Origin: Caenorhabditis remanei
Taxonomy: Eukaryota > Nematoda > Chromadorea > Rhabditida > Rhabditidae
Direction: 5' to 3'
Assembly: GCF_010183535.1 (NCBI RefSeq)
Contig: NC_071332.1
Location: forward strand, 9,610,001-9,674,000
Length of the DNA: 64,000 nucleotides
Part shown: piece by piece, positions 1 to 10,569 of the stretch
Position numbering within the stretch: the first letter of the stretch is position 1
Layout of the letters: the number at the start of each line of letters is the position of its first letter
Made by a program: the position numbers and the translations under genes
Notes under the pieces: model-generated
Told to the model about the DNA's origin: nothing
The model's database searches: none
What the model saw: the letters and a program-made list of their open reading frames with translations, nothing else

Positions 1-183
1 ATCACAGAGAAGAAAAGAGAAGAGGGGTCGGGTATCAATTAATCTTTCGCGTCTCCATGCCTTCTCTACTATTTCGTTTTGAAGAGAAAAAGAGGAAAGG
101 AGTCCGCCCCTTTGAAGATTTTCAAAGAAGACCAATCAGTCTTATAATTATTTTCTCTTCCTCACAACCCCATTCTCAACATC

Positions 184-538
184 ATGTCTGCCTCCACACT
201 CTCTGTACTTGTCTCCATTGTTCTTCTCGTTACTGTAATAATCAATACAGTATCCTCCGCGCCGGTTCCTACTGATAGGCAAAGTGAGTTGACTGACTCC
301 TCCAAATGAATCAAATAATAATTTCAATCTTTCAGACATGAACACATTCCCCAATCTCGACAACGATCCTCGTGATGTATTCTTGCCGTTTCGAGAGGTT
401 CCGGAACGTCTGATCGATCAAAATGATGCTCTTGACGACTCATCCGACTTGGTATCCGAATCCGATATTTTTTACCAGTTCCAAAGAAGTGGATTCCTAG
501 CTGAAGTGGTTGATGCCAGGAAGCGAGGAGGCTTCTAA
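184..538 (+). CDS. Small secreted peptide precursor, unrecognised family
   Basis: Two exons (184-283 and 336-538) join in phase across a 52-bp GT...TTTCAG intron and encode about 99 residues. The first ~26 residues are a clear signal peptide (hydrophobic VLVSIVLLVTVIINTV followed by SSA), so the product should be secreted. The mature part is acidic (several D/E clusters) and ends with a basic RKR triplet followed by GGF. That arrangement is compatible with processing by a proprotein convertase, as in neuropeptide-like precursors. I do not recognise the family, and there is no C-terminal amidation glycine next to the basic site in the usual order. An AATAAA hexamer lies downstream at 774-779. 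The gene structure is fairly secure; the neuropeptide idea is inference only. Confidence 0.6.
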
Positions 539-1703
539 CAACCTTTCATTTTATTTTTCCCTCGGATTTTCGAAGTCGTTATAGTTGTAACGTGTACGAT
601 AAAACCCACATTGGGTTTCCCTAGTCACGATCTCTCTTTTTCTTTCTATCTTCCTTCACAATCATTCCATCCATCATTCCAATTCTTTGTGATGTCTTAT
701 CTCTAATACGTGTATCTCTTCTGTAGCTCTAAATGTTTGAGGCAATTCTGTTGAAATGAAAAGTAGCAGTGTAAATAAACGGATTTGAAATTGAATTCTG
801 TTTTTGTTGTTTGATGTGATATCGAGATTTGGAGATTATAAGAATAAGTTCAGGAGGAGCTCTCTCTCAAACAGCTGATCTTCGAGGTTTTGGTTCATCG
901 TCTCTTCAGGTTTTCAGGATTTTCAGAGTTTTAAACTGGAAGCGGGGGGTCCCTATCAAACTTCGATATGAACTATCTTCTTAAAAAATATAGGGAGTCC
1001 TCCAATTCGAAGCGATTCAAACCTCTTCCATTCAACGTCATAAATCTTTTTGAAATGAACATCATTTTGTGCTTTGCAACTGCATTGTGTCTTTCAATTT
1101 GAAACTGGTGTGTATGCACATAGTTTACGGACAAAAAAGAGATAGAAAAAACACTTATTCATGCAAATCGTCTCTCCCAAAGTTAGTCTTTGCTGCCATT
1201 TACCATTCGTATCTTTCTGTTCAATCGACCTATCTGAATGGTTTGCCCTTTTGGGTTGTACCCTCTCGTTCACTTCTTCTCATTCGTACATTCATTTACT
1301 TTTTGAATCCAATACTCTTTTTCCCTCTATTTGTTGAACCTGACTGAGTTCACGTAGTGACCGATAGGCCGTAGATCAGGTGCATTCAGCACTGTCTCGA
1401 AGTCTTATGAGATAGTTCTTTAGATCTTATCAATTATTTTCGTTTATTTCGTAGTTATAATAAATATATTTTTTCACACCATTTATTATCTCTTTCTATA
1501 GAGCGTTGACCAAACATTCAATCGTCCATCTCTTTTTGTCCGATTTTTTCGTTCCATTCTGTGATATTAATGATCATTCGCTAGGTGTTGAAAAAAGGGG
1601 TTGAGAAGGGTTGAGAGGACAAGTCGAGGAGAATTCCATCGCTTTGTTTTTATGTTCTATGGAAAGAGAATGAAGATCAAAAAATACCTTTCCATTTTCC
1701 AGG
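539..1703. other. 3' UTR and intergenic spacer
   Basis: This holds the 3' UTR of the small secreted gene (polyadenylation hexamer AATAAA at 774-779) and then AT-rich spacer up to the transporter start. A 92-codon open frame at 1069-1347 has no recognisable domain or splice context and I do not call it. I see no RNA gene or repeat. Confidence 0.6.
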
Positions 1704-3792
1704 ATGGCCTCCACTGCCACCTTATCTCTCGGGCCTAACCAGGAGAATGAGGTTCAACTTCTGCCTCCAAAAGAGGAAAAAACACTAGATAATTTCATGA
1801 AACTTGGGAAATACTGCTGGCTCATCCTGCTTTTCTCAGAGTTTATGCTCCTCTCTGGAGCAGGAAATACACTTTATATGATGTATGCTGGTCAGTTTTC
1901 GAGTCACTCTAATTCAGTCAATGGTTGTAATCGATTCCAGGTGCAATTCCAAAGCAAGTCAGTTGTGAAGGTCCGGATGTTTTCATCAAAGATATATGTG
2001 ATTCTTCCTATGATTTCCATAATCCTCCCAATTGCACAATCACTTCCAAATACGATTTTTACTCAATTAATGTTGATGTGAGGACGGAAGATATCATCGA
2101 TTTGCCAACTTTCATTTTTATTTTTTCCAGTTTGGTCATTTTTGTGGCGAAGGCGCATGGGTGAAAACCAGTATTTCTGTGCAGATGGTCGGTGTTTTGA
2201 TTGGATCTGTTACGTCGGGAGCGGTTGCCGATAGGTATGGAAGGTTGAAGGTAGGTCAAAAATAAAAATGGTAATGGAACAAGGGAAAGGAAACTGTGAA
2301 GTTAACGACGAGAGAGACATGGACTGTCTTAGAGTTTCCTAGTTAGAAGTTTTAGGAAAGATCAAAAAACCATCACATTCTTGAATTATTTCATCTGACA
2401 AGAGAAAGAAAGATTGAAATCTTGTTTCCAGAGGAATGGAAGCTAATAAAACGACAAAATAGTAAACAGTGAACCAGAGATTGTGAAAAGGCAACACATA
2501 CTAAATCATTTAACTGATTTCCAATAATTTTGAAACACTGAATGATTACTTTCAGGTACTCTCGGTTTGCTTCTTCATGGTGTCATCCCTCAGCATCGTC
2601 AACACTTTCGTCAAGGATTTGATCTACTTCACAATTGTCCGAACTCTTCTTTCCGTTTTCAAAGGAGGTCTTTTGAGTACTTATGGAGTTTACAAGATGG
2701 AGCATGTTCCACGTCAACATCGTTTCTGGATCGCAACAATGATCAGCTGGGCTCCGAACTACATGCTTCTCAGTTTGGTGGCTTACCTTTGTCATGACTG
2801 GATCACTTATCAGTATGCTATTTTTGCACTTTCTATGCCGGGAGCATTGGTTTTCATGTTCGTTCAAGAATCACCAAGATGGTTGATTCAGGCAGGCAGA
2901 ATTGATGATGCTCGTCGAGTTTTGAAGAGAATAATGGAAGTGGATGGAAACACATCAGATCATTCATGGTCTGAAATTGAAGAAATGTTGCAAACGGAGC
3001 AGAAACGACAAGCAGAACGAACACAGAAAAGGAAAAACTACGATTTTAGACACTTGTTCTGGAATAAATACATGGCATCTGTGACAATGATCATGTGGCT
3101 TGGAATGTTCTCAACTTCATTCACAAACTACGGATTCGTGTTCAATATCGAAAAACTGTCTGGTTCATTGTACATCAATGCACTACTCATGGGAACTCTC
3201 CGCTGGATGTTGAATATTGCCTTCGGAGTGGCTGATATAAAGTTCAAAGGATTGGGGAGGAAGCATATTCACTTGATTTCAAAGTTGACTATCACAGTTT
3301 GTGTGTTTTCAATTTTCATTACTTATTACTTTGGTGAGATTTCCCATATTTTAATACGAAGTCATCTCATTCATTCCAGAATACGAAGAAGAGTACTCCT
3401 TGATTATCCGAATTGCCACGTTGCTTGCTTCTGCCACAGCTTCTCAAGTATTCATTACCAAATCGATGGTTCTTATGGAATTCTATCCAACAGTCATCAG
3501 AAACTCTGCAGTTTCTTTCAAGTCAAGTGCGAGTAGAATCGGAACAATTCTTGGGCCTCAATTATTTATTTTGGTATGAACTGATTCGTGTTTCGATAAA
3601 AACCTGATTTGATTTCAGTGCCCGTACAAAAGTTTGCCGTATGCAGTTCTTACTGTAATGTGTTTGTTCGACGCCATTGCATTCCAGGTTCAACTTCCGG
3701 AAACCAAAGGAAGACCATTACCAGAAACAATGCCTGAGAGACAGAAAAATGGAAGAACAGCACTTCCGACTTCGGATCCAGAAAAGAAATAG
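1704..3792 (+). CDS. SLC22-type organic cation transporter-like MFS protein
   Basis: Six exons (1704-1890, 1941-2077, 2131-2250, 2556-3333, 3380-3573, 3619-3792) splice in phase to about 529 residues, the usual SLC22 length. The protein starts cytosolic, has TM1, then a large loop with cysteines and an N-glycosylation site (NCT) before TM2, as in SLC22 carriers. The MFS loop motif appears as ADRYGRLK after TM2, and the family signature PESPRWL appears as QESPRWLIQ in the middle, followed by the long cytosolic loop. The second half carries the remaining helices and a PETKGRPLPET motif, the SLC22/sugar-porter exit signature. Expected role is plasma-membrane transport of organic ions; the substrate cannot be told. 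The polyA signal is AATAAA at 3846-3851. It converges on the fukutin-like gene downstream. Confidence 0.9.
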
Positions 3793-4121
3793 AACAGGAA
3801 TTGGATGAAGGTTCCTTAGTTATGTACATATCATTTTTAGAAACTAATAAAATATCGACTAGTTTCATTCCTTCTGCTTTGTGAATTCAACACGAACCCA
3901 CGACATTACTCCGCTTTTGAAACATTTCAGACATTCGGCAATCTTTGAGACAAGAGAAGTGTCCAGACGTCATTGCGTACATCTTATCTCCAAAATCTCC
4001 GAAAAATGCTTCAATCGTTTTCATCTTTCAAACTTTACAACCGGTACATGCCACCAAAATACAACTATGTACAATGAATCAGTGGTTACGCGACAAAATT
4101 CTGAAAATTTGAAACGCGAAA
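3793..4121. other. Convergent 3' spacer
   Basis: About 330 bp separate the stop of the transporter (+) and the stop of the fukutin-like gene (-). It holds the transporter 3' UTR and AT-rich sequence. The long plus-strand open frame covering this area and running to 4414 is a shadow of the minus-strand gene. Confidence 0.5.
3846..3851 (+). terminator. Polyadenylation hexamer of transporter
   Basis: AATAAA lies 54 bp past the stop codon of the SLC22-like gene, in the position expected for 3' end formation. Confidence 0.5.
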
Positions 4122-6038
4122 TCAAGAAAAATCGTTTATTTTGTACTCATTATACGTTTCAGTCTTCATTTGTTCTCGAGAGAATCTTCCATTTTCCACT
4201 GCGTTTTGAGCTGCATTCCAAATGTATTTTGAAGAATTCTCATCTAGATACCATGTGTTTCCGTACTCTTTCTGAAAACGTGAATGATATAAATGAGTTA
4301 GTCATTCCATTACCTGAATTTTGTCTTCCGGAGTGCAAGAAACCCAAAACAAGTGACCCATCAGATCTGCAGCACACCACGGGTCATATTCAGGATACAT
4401 GTATTTGTATTTGATACCAGTGGCTGAAAAAGTAATAACTTTATTATTATTTCAAAAGGTTCTAAGAAACGTTTTACTTCCAGGAAAACAAAGATGTACC
4501 ATTAAATCAACGATATTTCTTCAAAAATCCAGAAAACCTCCGACTACAAAAAACTTGTAAGATGTTTCGCGGAATAAACTGAATTTGTGTTTCAGACGGC
4601 AAATCTCAAAGAGCGCGAAGAGAAGATTCTCGCGTAGATATAGGAAAAGTTCTAGTTTGCATGAGAGACCAAGCTACGTTCAGGCATTGAAACATTGAAG
4701 AATAATGCGTGTGTGTATAGGCGATCGCTTTATCGGCCCCGCCAACCATTCAAAAATACAAATTGGAAACAAACATGTTTTTAAAATTTCACTCCGCGAA
4801 GAAGGTTGTTCGTATCTAAAGCAGTAACTAAGAACATATGAACTTACTTGTGAGTCCACCAACCCATCGATTTTCTTTCCCATTCTCAATTTCTTTGTAC
4901 ATTAAAAACACATCGACGGGAGTCTCGAAGCCATTTTTTGGGACAAGTGTGAGTTCATACGAATCATTGACCTGAATTTTTCAATTTTTATCTACTCAAT
5001 CGCTCTCCAATCTTACCAAACCCAATTGTCTTTTAACTCTAAAACTTGAGTTGTGAGTCCACATGAATTCAGAAAACTGAAGATTCCAGTTTTCTGCAAA
5101 TACTGCAATATCCATATCGGTAGTGTGTGGAATGACTGAACACTCTCGATACCATCCAAGGAATGTTCCACCGTTTAGAAATGGAAAAATACCAAATTTC
5201 AGCATTTCATCTCGAAGTTGTGCTAGAGTTCTAACAGATTCGAGCACTGGAATAGGTTTTCTTGGTGGAAGAAGAACGTTTCTGAGCATTGTGTATATTC
5301 CTTTCTTTGTTGAATCTCTACGCATCGTCATGTTTCGGCAATTCACAAAATTCCCACGATTCCATAAATCTAAGAATAAGGAGATCTGAGTTGGAACTTT
5401 AAGGTTATTGTTTATTTTATATGAGAAGTTCCTGAAATTTTATAAGAATATGCATATTTTATATAACTGTTAAGTACCAACTTTGGTATGATTATTTTAT
5501 TCTCTGACGACACTTCGAACACCAAGTAGTCTTTGTCAGTGTGATTGTAAAATCTTAAGAGTTCGAAATTTTCAAAATCGAACTTCGAAGATCCAAAGTT
5601 CTCAGCATCGACAGCAATCTGTACAAGCAATACTGGATAGTCTTTGATCACACATGTACTCACTTTTATCTTGCGGTTCAACCTCATTTTATTACAAATG
5701 TTCAACTGGAGCTGTTGCAGAATATTTTGATCTACCAGAAGAGCAGGTATCGGTAACTGGATAGAGTTTTGAATCCATTTCTCACACTTGTCTGATAAAA
5801 TCTGGAGATATTCATTTTTTGAGGAAATATTAATGTCTTCTAACCATAGTTCTGACAAATCCATTTCCACTGTAATATGTTAGAGGTCTTAGCTGTTTCA
5901 GCTCGGGCGTCCATGAGTTTTTCCACGAAACGAAACTTAATATTAGTAGAAAACACAAACCGAAGTATACAGACACGCGTCGAAAACTGAAAAATTCGTA
6001 TTTTTGGCACAAAAAAAATGGAATTACCTGTGAAGCAT
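4122..6038 (-). CDS. Fukutin/LicD-family protein (type II membrane)
   Basis: Eight exons on the minus strand (6028-6038, 5937-5986, 5664-5869, 5478-5618, 5017-5385, 4848-4971, 4314-4423, 4122-4271) all join in phase to about 386 residues. The core carries the LicD/fukutin nucleotidyltransferase signature: LNGGTFLGWYRE, then HTTDMDIAVF with a DxD-like acidic pair, preceded by FLDLWNRGNFVNC. The C-terminal half has MYPEYDPWCAADLMG and a YGNTWYLDE segment like other nematode fukutin-like proteins. Fukutin relatives act in the Golgi, transferring ribitol-phosphate onto dystroglycan glycans; the nematode substrates are unknown. The N-terminus has a hydrophobic stretch (VYFGLCFLLIL) fitting a signal anchor. 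The 5' end is the weak point: the second intron uses a poor donor (GTTTCG), and an ATG at 5864 is an alternative start without a membrane anchor. Confidence 0.8.
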
Positions 6039-6626
6039 AGTAGGGAAGAACGAAGGTGCGAAGAAGCAAATCTCCAAATCAGAGACTCTTTTTTCGGGGA
6101 AATTAGATGTCTATCGGAGGTGAATGAATAAAGTACGGAGAAGCCGACGGGTTTTATAGAGGATTGTTCAAAAAATCATCGTCAGCTTCAAAAACAAGAA
6201 GAGAAGCAGAACACAATTCAATTATTTGAATGAAATTGCTGAGAAGAGAAGAACTTTTAGAAGTGAAGATAGAGAAGGAAACTTGAGAGAACGATGAAGT
6301 ATAAATAATTTACACTTACTATTATCGTGTAACTTCTCGAACAAAAATATGTCAATCAAAGATATGGAAAACTTACAAGTTCATCTGTTTGATCTTTTCT
6401 TCAACTCGTGTTTCTGAGTTATTGATCGTCTGGTTTCATTTGAAGTTTACTTTGTTAATAACTACTTATGTTAAGTACATATAATACATTCTAGTCTTTG
6501 TCTGAAAAACAGAGAACAACAGTCGTTTTCTTGAGACAGTCATAATTTCAGCTGTTGACTTATAATCTTTCTACCCAGAACAAGTCTAGAAGCACGTATT
6601 ATTTCAGATTCTATCTCTTTTCTTGA
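6039..6626. other. Divergent promoter interval
   Basis: About 590 bp lie between the fukutin-like start (-) and the first receptor gene (+), so both promoters should lie here. A TTTATA-rich stretch is visible near 6150. I see no other feature. Confidence 0.4.
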
Positions 6627-7607
6627 ATGGCTCTCTGGCTAATCTACGGACCTTTTTCTCTTGTTTTGAGTTTGATTGTTTTCACAGTTTTGACCTGCAA
6701 TCAAAAGTTCAAATCCTTATTCTACAGATTTGTTCAGTTTGATATAATAATTGTAAGGCGGCGATCAGTTTTTCTATTCAGAATTATTCAAGTTTCAGAA
6801 CATTGTAGTTTACATTAATTTTGATTCCTTCAAATTAGTTGCAAGTGGAATCTACGTAGAAGAAATATTAATTTTTATGGAGAATCATACTGCTATCAGA
6901 TTAATCAGAGACTTCATCTGTAACTGGTCTTACCATATTCAAAGTTCCAGTCTTCTTCTGAAATGCGTTTTCAGATTCACTCTGGCCAAATATCCAAATG
7001 GTCCAGAGGTACTTTGCTTTTATAGTTTTTCTCTACCAAAATTTCTTTGTGTTCAGATCTGGAAACATTACTTTCGACTCATTTTGATTCTCACACTTCT
7101 CTACAGTTGCCTCGCAACAATTCCTTATTGTGTGGTTTCTATTGATGATCCGGGCAAGAATGTCTACTCGATATTCATGAATATTGAAACATCAATCTAC
7201 TTTGTGCTGACTATTTCAATAGGGTATTTCACCCAAAGAGAGTTGAAATGTAGGTCTTCCCAAATCATGGCTAGCATTAAGAAGATGAATCGGTACTTGT
7301 TATTTGATTTATCAATCCATTTCATTGTGTTTCTGGGAGTTCTGCTGCCAGCATTTGTGTTGCCAAGTTTGGAAAAGTTTATGAAAACTCACATTATGAT
7401 GTCCCTGGTTGACTTGGTAAGCCAGATCACAAAAAAATTTAGTTTTGAAAATCGATCGTCTAAAAAGAGTTTCTAACTTTCCAGGTGGCTCTAACTCCTT
7501 CATACATTCTCATCATCTGTGACAACAACATCCGAAACTTGATTCGTTGCAAAAAGAAAACAGTTATTCAAGTTCTCCCGAGTGACATTAACTCTACCTT
7601 CAAATAA
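6627..7607 (+). CDS. Serpentine chemoreceptor, Srg-superfamily-like
   Basis: Four exons (6627-6752, 6799-7008, 7057-7416, 7485-7607) join in phase 0 throughout and give a complete 272-residue protein. Seven hydrophobic segments can be followed: TM1 begins WLIYGPFSLVLSLIVF, the first loop has [16 protein letters not shown] as in Srg-superfamily receptors, and TM3 follows NWSYHIQSSSLLLKC. The last helix is SYILIICDNNIRNLI, with a short basic tail. Such receptors act in ciliated sensory neurons as chemosensory GPCRs; ligand and exact class (srg, srv, sru) are not assignable by eye. It is the intact paralogue of the interrupted copy immediately downstream, with the same exon layout. At 272 residues it is slightly short for the family because the N-terminus and extracellular loops are short. 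A polyA hexamer is at 7726-7731. Confidence 0.82.
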
Positions 7608-7990
7608 TCTTTATATTAAATGAGTTTGGCTTCCTAAAGTTAAATGAAAAATCATTTTTAAGATGAATCAATCTTTGACTCAAATCTTCAGTTCTCCCCT
7701 ATTGATTTAGTAGATTTTTGTCAGAAATAAAAGTGATGTGTCTGATCTTGTTCATTCTGATCTTCCGTGTTATTAAACGAGAAGAAGCTCAAAACAAGAG
7801 TGTGCCACAAAAACTTCTGCCCAGAAAGAGAAATCCCTCTTGAGATTACATCCTACGTGAATGTGGAATACTACCTATCATTATTTTAATTTACTTGTGG
7901 AACACGACTAGAACTCTCTTCTATTTTCTGATTTGTTCGTTCCTCTCAAAGAATTCATTCGTCATTTTTATAATCTGTTCGATCACAGAT
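7608..7990. other. Spacer between receptor paralogues
   Basis: Contains the 3' UTR of the first receptor (AATAAA at 7726-7731) and the upstream region of the interrupted paralogue. No other signal was seen. Confidence 0.4.
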
Positions 7991-8488
7991 ATGGGTCCAT
8001 TTATGTTGATTTGGTTGAGTTATGGTCCCATTTCGATAGTATTAAGTGTAATTGTATTTTGTATTCTAGTTTTCAATCCGAAGTTCAAATCTTTATTTTA
8101 TCGTCTTGTTCAGTTAGACATTTTGATGGTGAGTCGCATGCTTGTAAATCGAATACTCTCAGATAATGCTTCAGAATATGATGTTTTTCTTGAACTGTGT
8201 CACTTTTAAACTAGAAACAGACGACTTCTACAAGGAAAAAATACAATGGATATTTGAGAAAGTTCCTATTCTTCTGTGCACTCGAGATGGTCTAGCTATC
8301 TGGGCATACCATATTCAATGCGCCAGTTTGATTGTGAAGTGTATTTTCAGGTATACTTACGCAAAATACCCATTCGCTTCGGAGGTTTAGTTTCTTCTCA
8401 AGTGAATGATGAGAATTTTCAGATTTGGAAAAAGAAATTCGGAAAAATAGTATTTATAACTGTGATTTACGATTTTATTATAACGATT

Positions 8489-9754
8489 TTATTTTAATTC
8501 GATATGAAGGGCAAGGAGCCACTGATACAACCGAAGAGGATTCAAAAAGATAAATAAATATTTGATGGGCCGATTCTGGAGGACGCAAAATTAGGTGGTA
8601 AAAAACTATTTTTCCCTTTGGAAGTAGTAAAAAAGAGAAAAATAGTTTTGCCCTTTTTTTGCTACCTCGTGAATAGGCCAAAAACGAGAGAGGGAGGGGG
8701 GAGACAAGTAGAAACATTAATAGTTGAGGGGAGAAAGAGTTAGATACTTAGACAAATCAACATGTTTCAAGTTAGTTTTAAACGAACGGGAGGAGGATTT
8801 AACCGGGAAAGAAGAAACGGGTAGAGAATTCCAACAGTTTAAAGTACGGTTGGTCAAGAACTGGGAGCTGGATTTGTGACTATTTTTAATATTACAACGC
8901 AAATAAAATGGGTGTCTTCTTAGAGATTTAACAGATGGAATAAATGTAAATAAGGCATTTGCACAATAGATCTCTCTGCTGATAATTGATTTATATATGA
9001 ATACCAAATCGAAAACTAATCTTCTGAGCTCCTGAGCTCCAGAGAGTCCAGTCCACATATATCCAGAGCGTTGAAATAGGATGTATATTCTATTCCAAAC
9101 TTTTTGAAAATTCGATGAACAAATGACTTCTGAATAGATTCAATCTTCCGAATGTGAAGTTTGAGATAGGGCGAGAAAATAGTACATCCATACTCCAAGA
9201 TAGGTCGAATATATATAATATAACATCTAATAAACACTTCCATAGTCGAATTCTTCAGAATATTGAAAAGCATATTCACTCTGAATTGAGATCTCCTTAA
9301 AATAATATTGACATGATGTGTAAATGACAGGTCGTCCGAAAAGAATATTCCTAGATCTCGAATATGCCTGACAAAAGGGAGTTTCAAACCTGAGATATGG
9401 AAATCCGGGGAAGTTTTGCTTTTGAGGTTGCGTGTCGAGAGTCTGAACGCAATAACTTCACATTTGTTTGGTGCGACTGTCATTTGCCACTGGGAGCACC
9501 AATCGGATATAGTAGCTAAGTCATTTTGCAATAGATTGGAATGAGGAGAGAAGAGTTTTAAATCATCCGCAAACATTAATATATTGGATTCCACGTTGTC
9601 ACTAATATCGTTGATGTATAGGAGGAAGAGAAGAGGACCAAGGACAGAGCCTTGTGGCACTCCACTAATAACATCCATAGGTTTCGAGTAAATTCCATTT
9701 AGAGAAATTGACAGTTTCATTATTACAATTCCTTTCATATTTATTGACAGTTTC
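8489..9754 (-). mobile_element. 5'-truncated CR1/jockey-like non-LTR retrotransposon
   Basis: The minus strand encodes the C-terminal part of a LINE reverse transcriptase: SGVPQGSVLGPLLFLLYIND (domain 4) and MFADDLKLFS (the catalytic FADD box). Further on come the thumb region with APNKCEVIAF and the C-terminal RTLNCWNSLP segment seen in CR1/jockey-type elements. There is no upstream endonuclease or RT fingers region, so the copy is 5'-truncated at about 9754, as expected for target-primed reverse transcription. The 3' UTR runs from about 8716 down to 8489. The flanks look like a diverged target duplication (ATTATAACGATT at 8477-8488, ATTATTACAATT at 9755-9766). The ORF is broken by an 8-bp tandem duplication near 9020, so this copy is dead. 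Confidence 0.85.
8602..8649. repeat. Perfect 13-bp inverted repeat in the LINE 3' UTR
   Basis: AAAACTATTTTTC (8602-8614) and its exact reverse complement (8637-8649) flank a 22-nt loop within the 3' untranslated end of the retroelement. It could form an RNA hairpin. Its role is unknown; LINE RTs often recognise 3' UTR structure. Confidence 0.7.
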
Positions 9755-9779
9755 ATTATTACAATTCCTTTCATATTTA
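9708..9779. repeat. Two tandem 36-bp units at the LINE 5' junction
   Basis: Two identical 36-bp copies (9708-9743 and 9744-9779) abut. Each starts TTGACAGTTTCATTATTACA and ends CATATTTA. The unit spans the element/target boundary: part matches receptor coding sequence and part belongs to the truncated end of the LINE. Confidence 0.85.
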
Positions 9780-10263
9780 TTGATACAATACAATCGGATG
9801 TAGATTATTATGCGATTCTGATGAATGTGGAAACTTCTGTTTACTTTATAATCACAACTTGGATAGGGTATTTGACTCATTTGGCATTAAAGAATCGGTC
9901 CAGCCAGTTCATGAATAGTATTCGGAAGTTGAATTATTATCTCATGTGTGATTTGGTGATTCATGCTATTCTGTTTTTTGGAATACTGATCCCAATGGTG
10001 ATATTTTCAAGTTGGTCGGATGAAACTAAAAATTATATTCTGATATTTGTTGTGGATGTGGTAGGTCATAAACGGCGAACGTCTGCAATCAACATTGTAT
10101 TTATTCACAGATCAATCTGTCATCTCCATATCTGCTTATTATTTGTGATAATCATGTTCGAGAAATCATTTTTCGGACATCCAAGTCAAAAAGAACGATA
10201 ATGTTTCAAACAAGCGCAGCAGTATCTTTGCACCAACCGTCTCAGTTTCGTTTTCAAACTGAA

Positions 10264-10569
10264 TGAGTTTATGATAAATCTGCTGCACGTCTTTAAAACA
10301 TTCCGATTTTTCTGTATTTTTTTACCGAAGAGATTCTTTTTTATCTGTTGAACTTGTAATTCAATGTGCAATAACTTTTCTCCCAAACCTCTTTAAACGT
10401 ATCAAGCGCCAATAAAATACATATTCTTGACATTCCTTCCCTTGTTTTCCCTCTCCATTCCGATGTGTAGAAACCAAGAATCTAATAGTGCCGTGTGGGC
10501 ATTTGTCACTTTTGTTCTCTTCTCCCCGTCTGCGTCTATTACATCAATTACTACCACTATTAATTAATT
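10264..10569. other. Spacer before the nuclear receptor cluster
   Basis: About 300 bp of AT-rich spacer with CT-rich stretches (10430-10530) just upstream of the first nuclear receptor start. Nothing else recognisable. Confidence 0.4.

Larger units (their letters stand above)
7991..10263 (+). pseudogene. Serpentine receptor paralogue split by a LINE insertion
   Basis: The 5' half (exon from 7991, then exons around 8174-8384 and 8423-8488) and 3' half (about 9755-10050 and 10111-10263) align residue by residue with the intact receptor upstream. Examples are LVQLDILM against FVQFDIII, WAYHIQCASLIVKC against WSYHIQSSSLLLKC, and MNVETSVYFI against MNIETSIYFV. The coding line breaks inside TM4 after IYDFIITI, and a reverse-transcriptase element in the opposite orientation fills the gap. 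It resumes in frame at IPFIFID. Apart from the insertion and the stop it introduces, both halves keep open frames and good splice sites, so the disruption may be fairly recent. It could still be rescued if the element were spliced out, but I see no convincing donor/acceptor pair flanking it. Confidence 0.75.

Noticed and set aside
3881..4414. 177-codon plus-strand open frame
   Set aside because: It lies antisense to the last exons of the fukutin-like gene, which has domain and splice support.
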